From positions 62,001 to 126,000 of the forward strand of contig JAXLZL010000001.1 of NCBI GenBank assembly GCA_046350895.1: 64,000 bases of DNA, given 5' to 3'. How positions within the stretch are numbered: position 1 is the first letter of the stretch; every line of letters begins with the position of its first letter. The position numbers and the translations under genes are program-made. Of this stretch, positions 50,115-59,011 are shown piece by piece. The notes below the pieces were generated by a model, which searched no databases, was not told where the DNA came from, and was given only the letters and a program-made list of their open reading frames with translations. This stretch comes from HK-STAS-PATE-2 sp046350895 (GTDB lineage Bacteria > Patescibacteriota > Patescibacteriia > 2-12-FULL-60-25).

Positions 50115-50555
50115 TTACCTCAACCATACCTCTCGCACGCACTCATCCATATCGGCGACGAGCGGCAGCTCGAGGGCTTCTTCAGCCGTGACCCAGGCAT
50201 GTGATTGGTGTTCTTCGGGATTTAGGAGGAGCTCAGGCTCGAAGTCCACGCGAATGCGATACATATGGTATTCGAATTGCTTACCCTTGCCATCAATCGT
50301 CACATAACCGGCACCCAGCTCTTCAAGGTCGGCCATCTCAAAGACCAAACCCGTCTCTTCACGGATTTCGCGCAGCATGGCCTCAGCCGGGCTTTCACCG
50401 GCATCAATACCGCCCCCAGGGGCACCCCAATGGGAGGCGAAGCTATCGTCCTTCTCTGAGCGCTGAAGGAGCAAGAAACGCCCCTCAAAGGTCAAAAAAC
50501 AGCCAGTGACACGAAAGGCAGGATCAAAGCCCTCAGGCCTCGTAAAAACAACCAT
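50115..50555 (-). CDS. NUDIX hydrolase (MutT-like)
   Basis: 146 residues from the ATG at 50555 (MVVFTRPEGFDPAFRVTG); the longer frame extends into the tRNA-Asp promoter. The NUDIX box is perfect: GGGIDAGESPAEAMLREIREETG (G-x5-E-x7-RE-x2-EE-x-G). The flanking sequence FLLLQRSEKDDSFASHWGAPG suits a MutT-type nucleotide pyrophosphohydrolase, though the exact substrate is unknown. Confidence 0.88.
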   Translation of the reverse strand: MVVFTRPEGFDPAFRVTGCFLTFEGRFLLLQRSEKDDSFASHWGAPGGGIDAGESPAEAMLREIREETGLVFEMADLEELGAGYVTIDGKGKQFEYHMYRIRVDFEPELLLNPEEHQSHAWVTAEEALELPLVADMDECVREVWLR

Positions 50556-50586
50556 AGGCCGCCAGAATAACACGATACCCACCCTC

Positions 50587-50615
50587 TTGCATCCTTGGCC
50601 TAACCCTGCTATTAT
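50587..50615 (+). promoter_or_regulatory. Promoter of tRNA-Asp
   Basis: TTGCAT (50587-50592), 17-bp spacer, TATTAT (50610-50615), ending 16 bp before the tRNA. Confidence 0.7.
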
Positions 50616-50631
50616 TGCGCCACAAATCAAT

Positions 50632-50709
50632 GGGTTCGTGGTGTAGCCCGGTTAACACGTCTCCCTGTCACGGAGAAGACCGAGGGTTCAAATCCCTTCG
50701 GACCCGCCA
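50632..50709 (+). tRNA. tRNA-Asp (anticodon GTC)
   Basis: 78 nt with CCA encoded. The acceptor GGGTTCG pairs with CGGACCC (one wobble), the anticodon stem TCTCC with GGAGA around loop CTGTCAC (anticodon GTC), and the T-arm is GAGGG-TTCAAAT-CCCTT. Confidence 0.94.
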
Positions 50710-50712
50710 TTC

Positions 50713-50740
50713 AAAAACATCCCCGCAAGGGGGTGTTTTT
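50713..50740 (+). terminator. Terminator after tRNA-Asp
   Basis: A stem AAAAACATCCCC with GGGGGTGTTTTT and a GCAA loop, 3 nt past the CCA end. The next gene's TGc-extended -10 box begins only 7 bp downstream. Confidence 0.85.
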
Positions 50741-50760
50741 GTATGCTATGCTTGTCCGAT

Positions 50761-51609
50761 ATGAATCGAGAGCAGCTCAAAGCCCGGCTTGGACTTTTTC
50801 TTATCGCCCTTGGCGTTCTCGTAACGATCTTTGCCGTCTGGCAAACCACCAAACAAGTGCCAACGACCGGCGATTGGCAAACGCCGCTCGCCCGCCTATC
50901 GACCGCTGAATTTAACAGCAATTTGGTTACCGTAAAAAATGTCCGCAATTTTCAATACAAAGGATCAGAAAAAGAGGCTGATCTCGTACCCGGATACTAT
51001 GATAAAACCTATGATCTCTCTAAGGTAAGCAAGGTCTGGTATATTGCAGAGCCGTTTAAAGAATTGAGCATTGCCGCGCATACCTTTCTCTCTTTTGAAT
51101 TTTCGAATGGCGACGTTTTGAGCATCACCATCGAAGCCCGCAAACTCAAAGGCCAAGATTATAGCCTCGCCCTCGGCCTCTTAAAAACCTATCCGCTCAT
51201 GTATATCGCCGCAGATGAGCGCGATGCGGTTTTTGTCCGCACCAATATCCGCAAATCCGAACTCTATATGTATCCGGTACGCACCCAAAAAGGCCGCGAG
51301 CTCTTGGTCAACATGCTCGAAGAGATGAATAGCCTTTCGGTAAAACCTCAGTGGTACAACACCATCACAGACAACTGCACTTCAAGAATCGCTTGGCATG
51401 TGAATCGCGTCACCAGCGGCCGTATCCCCGACAGGCCATGGCAAGGATATGTGACCGGCTATGCAGATGCCTTCGCCCTTGAACACGGATTGCTCGATAC
51501 GGATTTAAGCCTCGAAGCAGCGCGCAAAAAATACGCCATCACCAAACGCTCGCAAGAAATCGGCAATGTGCCGGATTATTCAAAAAAGATCAGGCAATTC
51601 GACGAATGA
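50761..51609 (+). CDS. Membrane-anchored DUF4105 (Lnb N-terminal domain) protein
   Basis: 282 residues from the ATG at 50761 (MNREQLKARLGLF). One N-terminal span (about 10-29) is followed by an outer domain typical of DUF4105: VRNFQYKGSEKE, HTFLSFEFSNGD, LGLLKTYPLMYIAADERD and YNTITDNCTSRIAWH. Members of this family include Lnb, which moves an acyl chain on bacterial lipoproteins; the conserved His and Cys here could be catalytic. Whether this copy acts on lipoproteins is not shown. A TATGCT box ends 8 nt before the start, so the mRNA is likely leaderless. Confidence 0.85.
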   Translation: MNREQLKARLGLFLIALGVLVTIFAVWQTTKQVPTTGDWQTPLARLSTAEFNSNLVTVKNVRNFQYKGSEKEADLVPGYYDKTYDLSKVSKVWYIAEPFKELSIAAHTFLSFEFSNGDVLSITIEARKLKGQDYSLALGLLKTYPLMYIAADERDAVFVRTNIRKSELYMYPVRTQKGRELLVNMLEEMNSLSVKPQWYNTITDNCTSRIAWHVNRVTSGRIPDRPWQGYVTGYADAFALEHGLLDTDLSLEAARKKYAITKRSQEIGNVPDYSKKIRQFDE

Positions 51610-51632
51610 CGCATCCATGCTAGCCTTGGTTT

Positions 51633-52043
51633 ATGCTCGTCCTTATCCGCCACGGCTCTTATTCCATCCGCGATGGAGCGCTTGATGTACTGGGGATTTC
51701 ACAAGCCACGGAGCTCGCTGAATATCTCGCGCGGTTTTCAAAGCCTACCGCCGTCTACCACTCCCCATCGCTCAGAACGACCGTGATGGCCAAGATCATC
51801 GCCGAACGCCTGCAGGTGCCGCCACAAACCGATTTAACCCTGTCTGAGCAGGGCAACCCGGCCAGTTATTGCCCGCCCTTTCTCGATAATACCTATACCG
51901 TTGCCATTACCCATCTCCCGATCATCCGAGAGATCCTGCGGCAGTGGTCAGCGTATTGGCAGGTTGAGCCACCCATCGAGATACCGATCGCGGGCGTCTT
52001 CATCATTGATCCGGCGACCAAGTCCATTACTCAAGCAAACTAA
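51633..52043 (+). CDS. Short histidine phosphatase (phosphoglycerate mutase superfamily, SixA-like)
   Basis: 136 residues with the catalytic LIRHG at the N-terminus (His7), a conserved arginine in YHSPSLRTTVMAKII, and the second catalytic histidine in VAITHLPIIREIL. The small size matches SixA-type phosphohistidine phosphatases more than metabolic PGMs. It follows the DUF4105 gene after 23 bp on the same strand. Confidence 0.85.
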   Translation: MLVLIRHGSYSIRDGALDVLGISQATELAEYLARFSKPTAVYHSPSLRTTVMAKIIAERLQVPPQTDLTLSEQGNPASYCPPFLDNTYTVAITHLPIIREILRQWSAYWQVEPPIEIPIAGVFIIDPATKSITQAN

Positions 52044-52117
52044 AACCCCTGTCTCGCTATCGCTCGACATGACAATGTAACTTGTCATGTCGAATAACAT
52101 GAGACAGGGGTTTTGTT
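52042..52117. terminator. Nested-palindrome terminator between convergent genes
   Basis: A 14-bp outer stem (52042-52055 with 52101-52114) encloses a 12-bp perfect inner palindrome (52064-52075 with 52082-52093, 6-nt loop). It ends in T-rich sequence and lies between the histidine phosphatase and pyk stops. The inner bases (TGTCATGTCGAGCGATAGCG on the minus strand) resemble REP-like elements found in several bacterial genomes. Confidence 0.7.
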
Positions 52118-52120
52118 TTT

Positions 52121-53554
52121 TTAAACGGTGCGGAGTTCGATCATGTTGATACTGCCGGAGTCCATGCTTGGATCACCTGCAACCACGATGACCATATCTC
52201 CTTTAACGACGAGCTTTTCAGCAACAAGCTTTTCAACCGACTTGTCGACGAGACCACGGTAACCGTTCTCGTGAGCAACATGGAAAGCCTGTACGCCCCA
52301 AGAGAGGTTCAACTGACGCAAGACGCGCTCAGAAGGCGTCATGGCATAAATTGGCAACTGTGGGCGGTAGCGGCTGACCAAGCGAGCTGAAGCACCGGAC
52401 TTGGTAGCAACCACGATAGCTTTGGCATTGGTCGTGCGGGCAAGCACCGAAGCGATATTCGTCATTGCGGCCTGGGCATTGCCGGCAACTTCGAGGGTGG
52501 CTGGCATATCGTCCATGGTGGATTCTTCGATTTCGCGAATGGTGGCGGCCATGGTTTGCACGGATTCAACCGGATAGGTACCGGAGGCTGTTTCACCCGA
52601 CAACATCGTAGCGTCAGTGTGGTCTACGACAGCGTTGGCGATGTCCGAGATCTCAGCACGCGTTGCACGAGGGTTGCGGATCATGGAGTCGAGCATTTGT
52701 GTGGCCACGATCACCGGCTTGCCGGCTTCAAGGCACTTCTCGATCAAACGCTTTTGGATGAGCGGGACTTTTTCAGCAGGCATCTCGATACCCAAGTCAC
52801 CGCGGGCAACCATGATACCATCGGTTGCTTCGACGATTTCGTCCATGTCGCGAACGGCTTCAGGCTTTTCAACCTTGGCGATGATCTTGATGGTGACATC
52901 GCGCGTGATACCATGTTTCTTTTCTGCCGCCTCGATCAATTCACGAAGCTCGCGAATATCGTCAGCTTTGCGCACAAATGAGAGAGCGATGAAATCAACA
53001 CCTTGTTGGACGCCGAAGTCGACGTCGGCACGGTCTTTGTCAGGGATAGCTGAAATCTTGGTTTCAGTTTCAGGGAGGTTAAGACCCTTGCTCGACTTGA
53101 GAAGGCCGCCAACAAGCACCTTGCAGTGCACGTGGATGCCTTCGATTTTCAAGACCTGCACTTCGAGAAGGCCGTCGTCCAAAAGAAGGCGCTGGCCAGG
53201 CTTTACGTCTTCGTGAAGGTTAGGATACGTGACCGGGATAAGCTTGGTGACATCTTCGGTCGTTGCTTCAGAAGTAAAGACCACTTCGTTACCAGCAACG
53301 ATTTCAATACCATCGCCGATTTTACCAACACGGATCTTTGGACCCTGAAGGTCCTGAAGGATGGCGAGAGGTTTGCCGGTCGCTTTTGAAACTTCGCGGA
53401 TACGGCGGATGTTCTCGGCATGGTCTTCGTGTGAACCGTGCGAAAAATTCAAACGGCAAACATTCATGCCTTCATTGGCAAGCTTAGTGAGGGTCTCTAC
53501 CGAGTTACAGGCAGGACCGATGGTGCAAACAATTTTGGTGCGTTTTTGGGCCAT
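52121..53554 (-). CDS. pyk: Pyruvate kinase
   Basis: The last step of glycolysis, phosphoenolpyruvate plus ADP to pyruvate plus ATP. The 477-residue protein has the N-terminal RTKIVCTIGPACNSVE, CRLNFSHGSHEDH, the active-site signature KIIAKVEKPEAVRDMDEI with the catalytic Lys, and MVARGDLGIEMP. The C-terminal allosteric domain (ANAKAIVVATKSGASARLVSRYRP) is complete. It is the last gene of the minus-strand run from ftsZ, 12 bp after htrA. Confidence 0.96.
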   Translation of the reverse strand: MAQKRTKIVCTIGPACNSVETLTKLANEGMNVCRLNFSHGSHEDHAENIRRIREVSKATGKPLAILQDLQGPKIRVGKIGDGIEIVAGNEVVFTSEATTEDVTKLIPVTYPNLHEDVKPGQRLLLDDGLLEVQVLKIEGIHVHCKVLVGGLLKSSKGLNLPETETKISAIPDKDRADVDFGVQQGVDFIALSFVRKADDIRELRELIEAAEKKHGITRDVTIKIIAKVEKPEAVRDMDEIVEATDGIMVARGDLGIEMPAEKVPLIQKRLIEKCLEAGKPVIVATQMLDSMIRNPRATRAEISDIANAVVDHTDATMLSGETASGTYPVESVQTMAATIREIEESTMDDMPATLEVAGNAQAAMTNIASVLARTTNAKAIVVATKSGASARLVSRYRPQLPIYAMTPSERVLRQLNLSWGVQAFHVAHENGYRGLVDKSVEKLVAEKLVVKGDMVIVVAGDPSMDSGSINMIELRTV

Positions 53555-53566
53555 AGATAGCGCATC

Positions 53567-54766
53567 CTACGGCATTTCTTTGCGTTCTTCAAGTGTCAGC
53601 TTCTGTTCGATCTCTTTTCCATTCCTAAATATTTTAATGGTTATCTCGTCACCAGGTGAGTGTCTGGCGATCTGCGAGCTCAGCGGATGCTTCAAATCAA
53701 GCTTTTTACCGTCAATTTCAAGCAAAAGATCATTCTCTTTAATGCCAGCCTTGTCGGCCGGCGAGCCCAAAACCACGGCCAAATCCCCCCTCACCTGGCC
53801 GCGCATGACCAAGGCGCCGTAGGTATAAGGGAGGTTGTTGCGCTTGGCATAATCACTGTCGACCTGAATATAGCGTACGCCGATCCATGGGCGGATGATG
53901 CGGCCATATTTGCGCATGCTGTCGACAGCTCGCTTGATGGCGTTCGAAGGCAAGGCGAATCCGAGCGACTGGGCACCATCGGTCACCGCGGTATTCACGC
54001 CGATCACGCGTCCCTGCAAATCAATCAATGGGCCACCCGAATTACCCGGATTAATGGCGGCATCAGTTTGGATCGCTTCTTCGATCAGTTCGTCACCAGC
54101 ATTACCACTCGCTTCGAGGCGGCGGTCCAGGCCCGAGACGATGCCCTTGGTGACGGTATTTTGAAACTCAGCGAGCGCATTACCGATGGCGATCACGGTT
54201 TGGCCAATGCGAATCTGGTCGCTGTCACCAAGATCGATTGCCGGATAATTATTACCGTCGATCTTCAAAAAACCGAGATCAAGTACCGGATCAACGGCCA
54301 AAACCTTGGCCTTATGCTCAACGCCGTCTTGGGTTACGACGACATATTCTGCCTCGGTATCGTCGATCACGTGGCGGTTGGTCACGATCAAGCCGTCACC
54401 CGATACAAAAAAGCCCGAGCCGCCACCAATGCGCTGCGTACCCGATGAATCGCGTTCGGATGAAAAATCATCGGTATAGGTATCCAAAATACGTTTATTC
54501 GCTTTGACGGACTTTGAAATATCGATCGAAACGACCGATGGCGAAACTTTAGCAACCAACTCAGCCACGACGTCGTCTTGTTCGATGACGGCCACCGTGC
54601 CCGTGCCATAGCCCCCGCGCGAGAGCGTGAGGTTATTGGTGGAGGTTGAGGCCGACGGCGACCATTGCGGAAACAGTCTCGGCTCAAATGCCACTAACGT
54701 AGCGCCAAGTACGGCACCGATGAGGCTCGCCGCAAAAATCGCGGCAATCAATTGGTTGTTTTTCAT
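53567..54766 (-). CDS. Membrane-anchored HtrA/DegP-type serine protease with one PDZ domain
   Basis: A quality-control protease outside the membrane. One N-terminal span (about 6-26) anchors it. The trypsin-like domain carries the triad H132 (VTNRHVID), D163 (VLDLGFLKID) and S243 (NPGNSGGPL). One PDZ domain follows (about 300-385, with GSPADKAGIKENDLLLEIDG). The 399-residue length fits DegS/HtrA-type enzymes. It lies between nrdR and pyk on the same strand. Confidence 0.95.
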   Translation of the reverse strand: MKNNQLIAAIFAASLIGAVLGATLVAFEPRLFPQWSPSASTSTNNLTLSRGGYGTGTVAVIEQDDVVAELVAKVSPSVVSIDISKSVKANKRILDTYTDDFSSERDSSGTQRIGGGSGFFVSGDGLIVTNRHVIDDTEAEYVVVTQDGVEHKAKVLAVDPVLDLGFLKIDGNNYPAIDLGDSDQIRIGQTVIAIGNALAEFQNTVTKGIVSGLDRRLEASGNAGDELIEEAIQTDAAINPGNSGGPLIDLQGRVIGVNTAVTDGAQSLGFALPSNAIKRAVDSMRKYGRIIRPWIGVRYIQVDSDYAKRNNLPYTYGALVMRGQVRGDLAVVLGSPADKAGIKENDLLLEIDGKKLDLKHPLSSQIARHSPGDEITIKIFRNGKEIEQKLTLEERKEMP

Positions 54767-54794
54767 AAAAAGCTGTTCTGTTTGGATAGTACGT

Positions 54795-55274
54795 TTAGGA
54801 TGGGCGTTTCTTTCGTTGCTTGGCGGCCTCAGTGAGGCGGTCGAGCGTTTCTTGAAAGGTTTTTACGTCTTCGAATTGGCGATACACTGAAGCAAAGCGA
54901 ATGAAAGCGACTTTATCAAAACCTTGCAGATGCTTCATCACAATTTCTCCGATATCTGAGCTGCGGATTTCGTGACCATCGATACGAAGAATGTCACGCT
55001 CGATATCATGCACCAAGGTCCTGAATGCGCTCTCGATATAGGGGCGTTTTTCAAGGGCGCGTTTAAGGCCGCGGGCCAGCTTCTCTCTTGAATAAGGCTG
55101 CTGGGCGCCGTCGCGTTTGACGACCATCACGGTCAAAAGCTCTATTTCTTCACCAGTCGTGAAACGATAACTGCACTCATCGCATTGTCGGCGACGTCGA
55201 ATAGACGTCCCATCTTGTGAGAGACGCGTATCGATCACGCGCGTATCGGCATGACTGCATACCGGACAATGCAT
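54795..55274 (-). CDS. nrdR: Transcriptional repressor NrdR
   Basis: Represses ribonucleotide reductase genes when deoxynucleotides are abundant. The zinc ribbon uses C3, C6, C31 and C34 (MHCPVCSHADTR, RRRQCDECSYRFTT). The ATP-cone domain covers about 46-136 (VVKRDGAQQPYSREKLARGL). The 159-residue length is normal. It begins 7 bp after ftsZ. No NrdR box or ribonucleotide reductase gene is visible in this window. Confidence 0.96.
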   Translation of the reverse strand: MHCPVCSHADTRVIDTRLSQDGTSIRRRRQCDECSYRFTTGEEIELLTVMVVKRDGAQQPYSREKLARGLKRALEKRPYIESAFRTLVHDIERDILRIDGHEIRSSDIGEIVMKHLQGFDKVAFIRFASVYRQFEDVKTFQETLDRLTEAAKQRKKRPS

Positions 55275-55281
55275 GGCGCTA

Positions 55282-56817
55282 TTACATCATCTTTTTGCGG
55301 ATGAAGGCAGGGATCTCAAGCTCGTCTTCTTCAGAGGCTGGGGCTGCGGCCTTTTTTGGTGCGGATACCGGCGACTGGGCAAAACCCGACGGAGCCTGGC
55401 GGTTATTCATCGGCGCATAGGTTGGCTGGGCAACGTGCGGCTGGTGAGGCGCTGGCGACGGAGCCGGCTTGGTTGGCTGCTCGATCGGAGGGAGCTCTTC
55501 TTCAAACTCCTCTTCTTCATCTTCTTCAATCTCTTCGTGGGCGTGGTTCTGGTGTTGCGACAAACCGCCTAATACCTGACGGAAGAAACCACCGCGCGAT
55601 TCTTGCTGTGGCGCAACCTGAGGTCGAGGCTGGGCAATTGGGGCACGCTCAAGGGGCGCTACCGGCTGAGGAGGCTGAGGCGCTGGTGCTGGACTTGGTG
55701 CCGCCATTGAACGCGGAGGAAACTGCGGCGCGGGAGCTGGCGCCGGGGCTGCCGGTGCCGCAGGAGCAGATGACGCCATCGCTGATTGCTGAGGCGGCGT
55801 CTGCGGAGGCATTTGCTGAGGTACTGGCGTTGAAACCTTACTCCCCTTGCTTGAAATCGGCAGGCCTTTTTCAAAACCCGTGGCAACGACCGTGATCTTT
55901 ACCTCGTCTTTCATACCCTCATCAACCGTCGTACCAAAAATAATACGTGCCTGAGGATCTGCGGACTGCGTGATAATCTTGGCTGCTTCTGAAACTTCAT
56001 ACATGCCGAGATTTGAACCGCCGGTAATCACAAACAAAATCGCCTTGGCCCCATCGATAGAAACTTCAAGCAATGGCGAAGCGATAGCAGCTTTTGCCGC
56101 ATCGCCCGCGCGGTTATCGCCGTGACCGCGACCAATACCCATGAGGGCGCTGCCGCGGTTGGCCATGACGGAGCGAACATCGGCAAAGTCGACGTTAATC
56201 AAACCAGGCACCGTGATAAGTTCTGAAATACCCTGTACACCCTGACGAAGTACGTCATCTACCGTTTCAAAGGCTTCGATCAGCGAGGTGCGACGATCGA
56301 TAATCTGCAAAATGCGATCATTTGGGATGGTGATGATGGTGTCGACATTGGCCGCGAGTTTTTCGTAGGCCTGATCGGCAATGGTGCGGCGCTGGGCGCC
56401 TTCAAACGCAAAAGGCTTGGTAACAACGGCAACCGTAAGCGCACCCATTTCTTTTGCCACCTGCGCAATGTATGGACTTGCGCCCGAACCCGTACCACCA
56501 CCGAGACCACAGGTAATAAAGACCATGTCAGCACCCTTGAGCGCTTCACGGATCTCATTTTGGCTTTCTTCGGCGGCTTTGAAGCCCATTTCTGGATCCA
56601 TGCCGGCGCCAAGGCCGCGCGTGACAGTTTTACCAACGTGGATTTTTTGCTGCGCCTGCGAATGATGAAGTGCCTGCACGTCGGTATTCATCGCAATAAA
56701 TTCAACGCCGCGGATCTTGGACGCGACCATGCGGTTAATGGAAGAACCGCCAGAACCTCCGACGCCAACGACTTTAATCTTGGCAAAGGTTTCGATTTCA
56801 GGTTTGACTTCGGCCAT
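55282..56817 (-). CDS. ftsZ: Cell division protein FtsZ with long proline-rich linker
   Basis: A tubulin-like GTPase that forms the division ring. The GTP-binding core has GVGGSGGSSINRM and the tubulin signature GGGTGSG (106-112), and the T7 loop NVDFADVRSVM is intact. A long Pro/Gln/Ala linker (about 320-490) is followed by an acidic stretch and the conserved C-terminal peptide DELEIPAFIRKK that binds FtsA. At 511 residues it is long because of the linker. The 132-bp gap to ftsA holds a possible promoter (TTATCA, 18 bp, TGTACT) ending 6 nt before the ATG, and a small GC-rich hairpin near 56933-56947. Confidence 0.97.
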   Translation of the reverse strand: MAEVKPEIETFAKIKVVGVGGSGGSSINRMVASKIRGVEFIAMNTDVQALHHSQAQQKIHVGKTVTRGLGAGMDPEMGFKAAEESQNEIREALKGADMVFITCGLGGGTGSGASPYIAQVAKEMGALTVAVVTKPFAFEGAQRRTIADQAYEKLAANVDTIITIPNDRILQIIDRRTSLIEAFETVDDVLRQGVQGISELITVPGLINVDFADVRSVMANRGSALMGIGRGHGDNRAGDAAKAAIASPLLEVSIDGAKAILFVITGGSNLGMYEVSEAAKIITQSADPQARIIFGTTVDEGMKDEVKITVVATGFEKGLPISSKGSKVSTPVPQQMPPQTPPQQSAMASSAPAAPAAPAPAPAPQFPPRSMAAPSPAPAPQPPQPVAPLERAPIAQPRPQVAPQQESRGGFFRQVLGGLSQHQNHAHEEIEEDEEEEFEEELPPIEQPTKPAPSPAPHQPHVAQPTYAPMNNRQAPSGFAQSPVSAPKKAAAPASEEDELEIPAFIRKKMM

Positions 56818-56949
56818 AGGTTGAGTACATCAGAGGTTCAAAAATGTTGATAACTGAGAGAAAAAACCGTTCCTGCGCTTCACGTTACGCACCGGGCACA
56901 AGCGGGTCAAGCCAGAGCCGTCAAGAGTACGCCCCGAGGGCGCCAAAGC

Positions 56950-58209
56950 TTATGGAATGAAGGATTTAAAGATCTTTTTGAGTGGGCCGCCGACTTTTTT
57001 AAGCAACTGGTCACCGCTGGCTACCGCACCGGATCTGACACCCTGGGCGCCGCGTTCATCTTCATAACCCCACTGCAAGAGCCCGATAACGGTGGCATAG
57101 GCAGGATCTTTGGCAATTTCAACAAGAGGAGTCTGAATGGATGAGCCTGGAGCTACGACCGCCGGCAAACGAAGCACGCGCTTGGCAACATCAACGATAC
57201 CGCGCGTCTTGGCGCCGCCGCCGGTCAACACAACACCGGCCGACAACATGCCTGAGCGACCGATTTTTTGGAGCTCGTCTTCAATTTTTTCAAAAATTTC
57301 TTCGAGACGGGCAACCGCAATGTCTGAAATATAACGAGGGTAGGCAAATTCGGATTCTGGGGCACCGAGCTCTTGTAGGTCGATGGCCTCAGTCTGCGAC
57401 ATCTGTTCAGGCACGCCATGAACATAGTGCCATTTGCACAATTCTGCGACTTCTAATGAAGTCTGCAATCCGAGCGCAATGTCACGCGTCACGTGGTCAG
57501 ATCCGATTGGCAAAATCAATGCATGCAAAAGATCACCGTCTTCAAAAACAGCGAGCGACGTTGTTGTGGCACCGATATTCACCAAGGCTGAACCGAGATC
57601 GCGTTGGCGTGGCGTTAAATACGCCTCAGCGGTTGCCAAAGGTGAAAAAACCAAGCCGGTAACATCGACATTGGTACGCATGACCGACTGGGTGATATTG
57701 CGCACGTGGCCAACCAAGCCTTGAATCACGCAGACTTCAGCTTCAAGGCGGGCGCCCTGCATGCCAACCGGATCTTTAATGGACTGTTGGCCATCAATAG
57801 AAAAACGCTGTGGCAAGCGGTGCAAGACCTCGTAGTTTGCCGAATGCGATGACTGGGCAGCATGTTCAAGTACGCGGCGGTAGTCTTCTTCACGGATGCC
57901 GTCTGGATTAGAAATACCGACAACGCCACGGGTTGGCTTGACCTGAATCTGAGAACCGCCAACACCGACATAGACTTCGGTAACCGGGATGCCGATGGTG
58001 CGCTCTACCCTATCAAGCACGGCTGAGACCGCGCTCGTGACATCATCAAGCGACTGGACCGAGCCTTTTGAAATACCCGAAGACACCACCTCATCGGCGC
58101 CGATCATCGATAATACCTCGCGGCGATCCGAACCGACCGTCACCTGCCCTACGGCGAGACGGATAGCGGAGCTACCTAGGTCAATTGCGGCAATAAAACG
58201 GTCTCTCAT
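56950..58209 (-). CDS. ftsA: Cell division protein FtsA
   Basis: An actin-like ATPase that tethers FtsZ to the membrane. Actin/Hsp70 motifs are present: IAAIDLGSSAIRLAVGQ (phosphate 1), LVNIGATTTSLAVFEDGDL (phosphate 2) and GVVLTGGGAKTRGI (adenosine). The SHS2 insert lies at about 85-165. The C-terminus ends in a short amphipathic helix, GGPLKKIFKSFIP, the expected membrane-targeting sequence. 419 residues. Its stop is followed by ftsZ, and its start overlaps the dgkA stop by 4 bp. Confidence 0.96.
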   Translation of the reverse strand: MRDRFIAAIDLGSSAIRLAVGQVTVGSDRREVLSMIGADEVVSSGISKGSVQSLDDVTSAVSAVLDRVERTIGIPVTEVYVGVGGSQIQVKPTRGVVGISNPDGIREEDYRRVLEHAAQSSHSANYEVLHRLPQRFSIDGQQSIKDPVGMQGARLEAEVCVIQGLVGHVRNITQSVMRTNVDVTGLVFSPLATAEAYLTPRQRDLGSALVNIGATTTSLAVFEDGDLLHALILPIGSDHVTRDIALGLQTSLEVAELCKWHYVHGVPEQMSQTEAIDLQELGAPESEFAYPRYISDIAVARLEEIFEKIEDELQKIGRSGMLSAGVVLTGGGAKTRGIVDVAKRVLRLPAVVAPGSSIQTPLVEIAKDPAYATVIGLLQWGYEDERGAQGVRSGAVASGDQLLKKVGGPLKKIFKSFIP

Positions 58210-58577
58210 AGGGAAAATACGACATCAATAACACGCGGTCCGGCAATGACGATACCGACGCAAAGGGCAAAAAGACTGGCGATCAATACCGAGGCCGCCA
58301 TCAGATCCTTCACTTCGCCGGCATATTCATGCAGGCGCGGTTTGGCGAGATCAACAAGCCTTTCTAAACTGCTGTTGGCCAATTCTAGCACGAGCACGAG
58401 CACCGTCACAAGCAAGAGCGCAAACCGCTCCCAAAGCTCAAAAGGCAGTAAAATCACCAAAAAAAGCACAACGAGGGCGGCCAGGCTGTGGATACGAAAA
58501 TTACGCTCGGTTTTAAACGCCGTTCGAATGCCATTGAAGGCATTTTGAAAGCTTCTCCAAAGACTTCGGCCGTTCAT
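58206..58577 (-). CDS. dgkA: Diacylglycerol/undecaprenol kinase (DgkA family)
   Basis: A small trimeric membrane kinase of 123 residues. The family signature LELANSSLERLVDLAKPRLHEYAGEVKDLMAAS-like region (positions about 64-96) has the catalytic Glu and metal-binding residues, and three hydrophobic spans are visible. In Gram-positive relatives the substrate is undecaprenol, which would link it to the same lipid carrier that UppP recycles. Both ends overlap neighbours by 4 bp (ftsA and ybeY), indicating translational coupling. Confidence 0.92.
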   Translation of the reverse strand: MNGRSLWRSFQNAFNGIRTAFKTERNFRIHSLAALVVLFLVILLPFELWERFALLLVTVLVLVLELANSSLERLVDLAKPRLHEYAGEVKDLMAASVLIASLFALCVGIVIAGPRVIDVVFSL

Positions 58578-59011
58578 ACCCCCATGATCCTCTCTAGGAG
58601 CCCTTCTTGCAAGCCGAACATGACCATCTCGTCATCTTCGGTGGCATGGTCATAGCCCTTAAGATGCAATACCCCATGCACCGCCAAACGCAGCAATTCT
58701 TCTCGGGTTGTGAGCGCGCGGCGCTTGGCTTCTTTGGCGGCATACGAAGGGCAGATAACGATATCACCCAACTCAGACTCCCCCGGCACCGACATTTTTG
58801 GATCAGCATTAAACGAAAGGACGTCCGTAGGCTTATTTTTGCCGCGATAGCGTTTATTTAATGCTTGGATGCGGGCGGGCGTCACAAAAGACAAGCTCAC
58901 TGACGTTGGCTTGCGGATCTTTAATGACTTCGATAGCAACTCTGCGGCCTTTTTGAGGTCTTTCGGCTTCAGGTCTTTTGGCAAAGCCGTGGTGAGAGTG
59001 AATTGGATCAT
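58574..59011 (-). CDS. ybeY: Endoribonuclease/rRNA maturation factor YbeY
   Basis: A zinc metalloenzyme involved in 16S rRNA 3'-end maturation and ribosome quality control. The 145-residue protein has the invariant VHGVLHLKGYDH, which supplies H112, H116 and H122. The substrate-binding region NKPTDVLSFN is also present. It overlaps the surface-protein gene upstream and dgkA downstream by 4 bp each, so all lie on one transcript. Confidence 0.95.
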   Translation of the reverse strand: MIQFTLTTALPKDLKPKDLKKAAELLSKSLKIRKPTSVSLSFVTPARIQALNKRYRGKNKPTDVLSFNADPKMSVPGESELGDIVICPSYAAKEAKRRALTTREELLRLAVHGVLHLKGYDHATEDDEMVMFGLQEGLLERIMGV

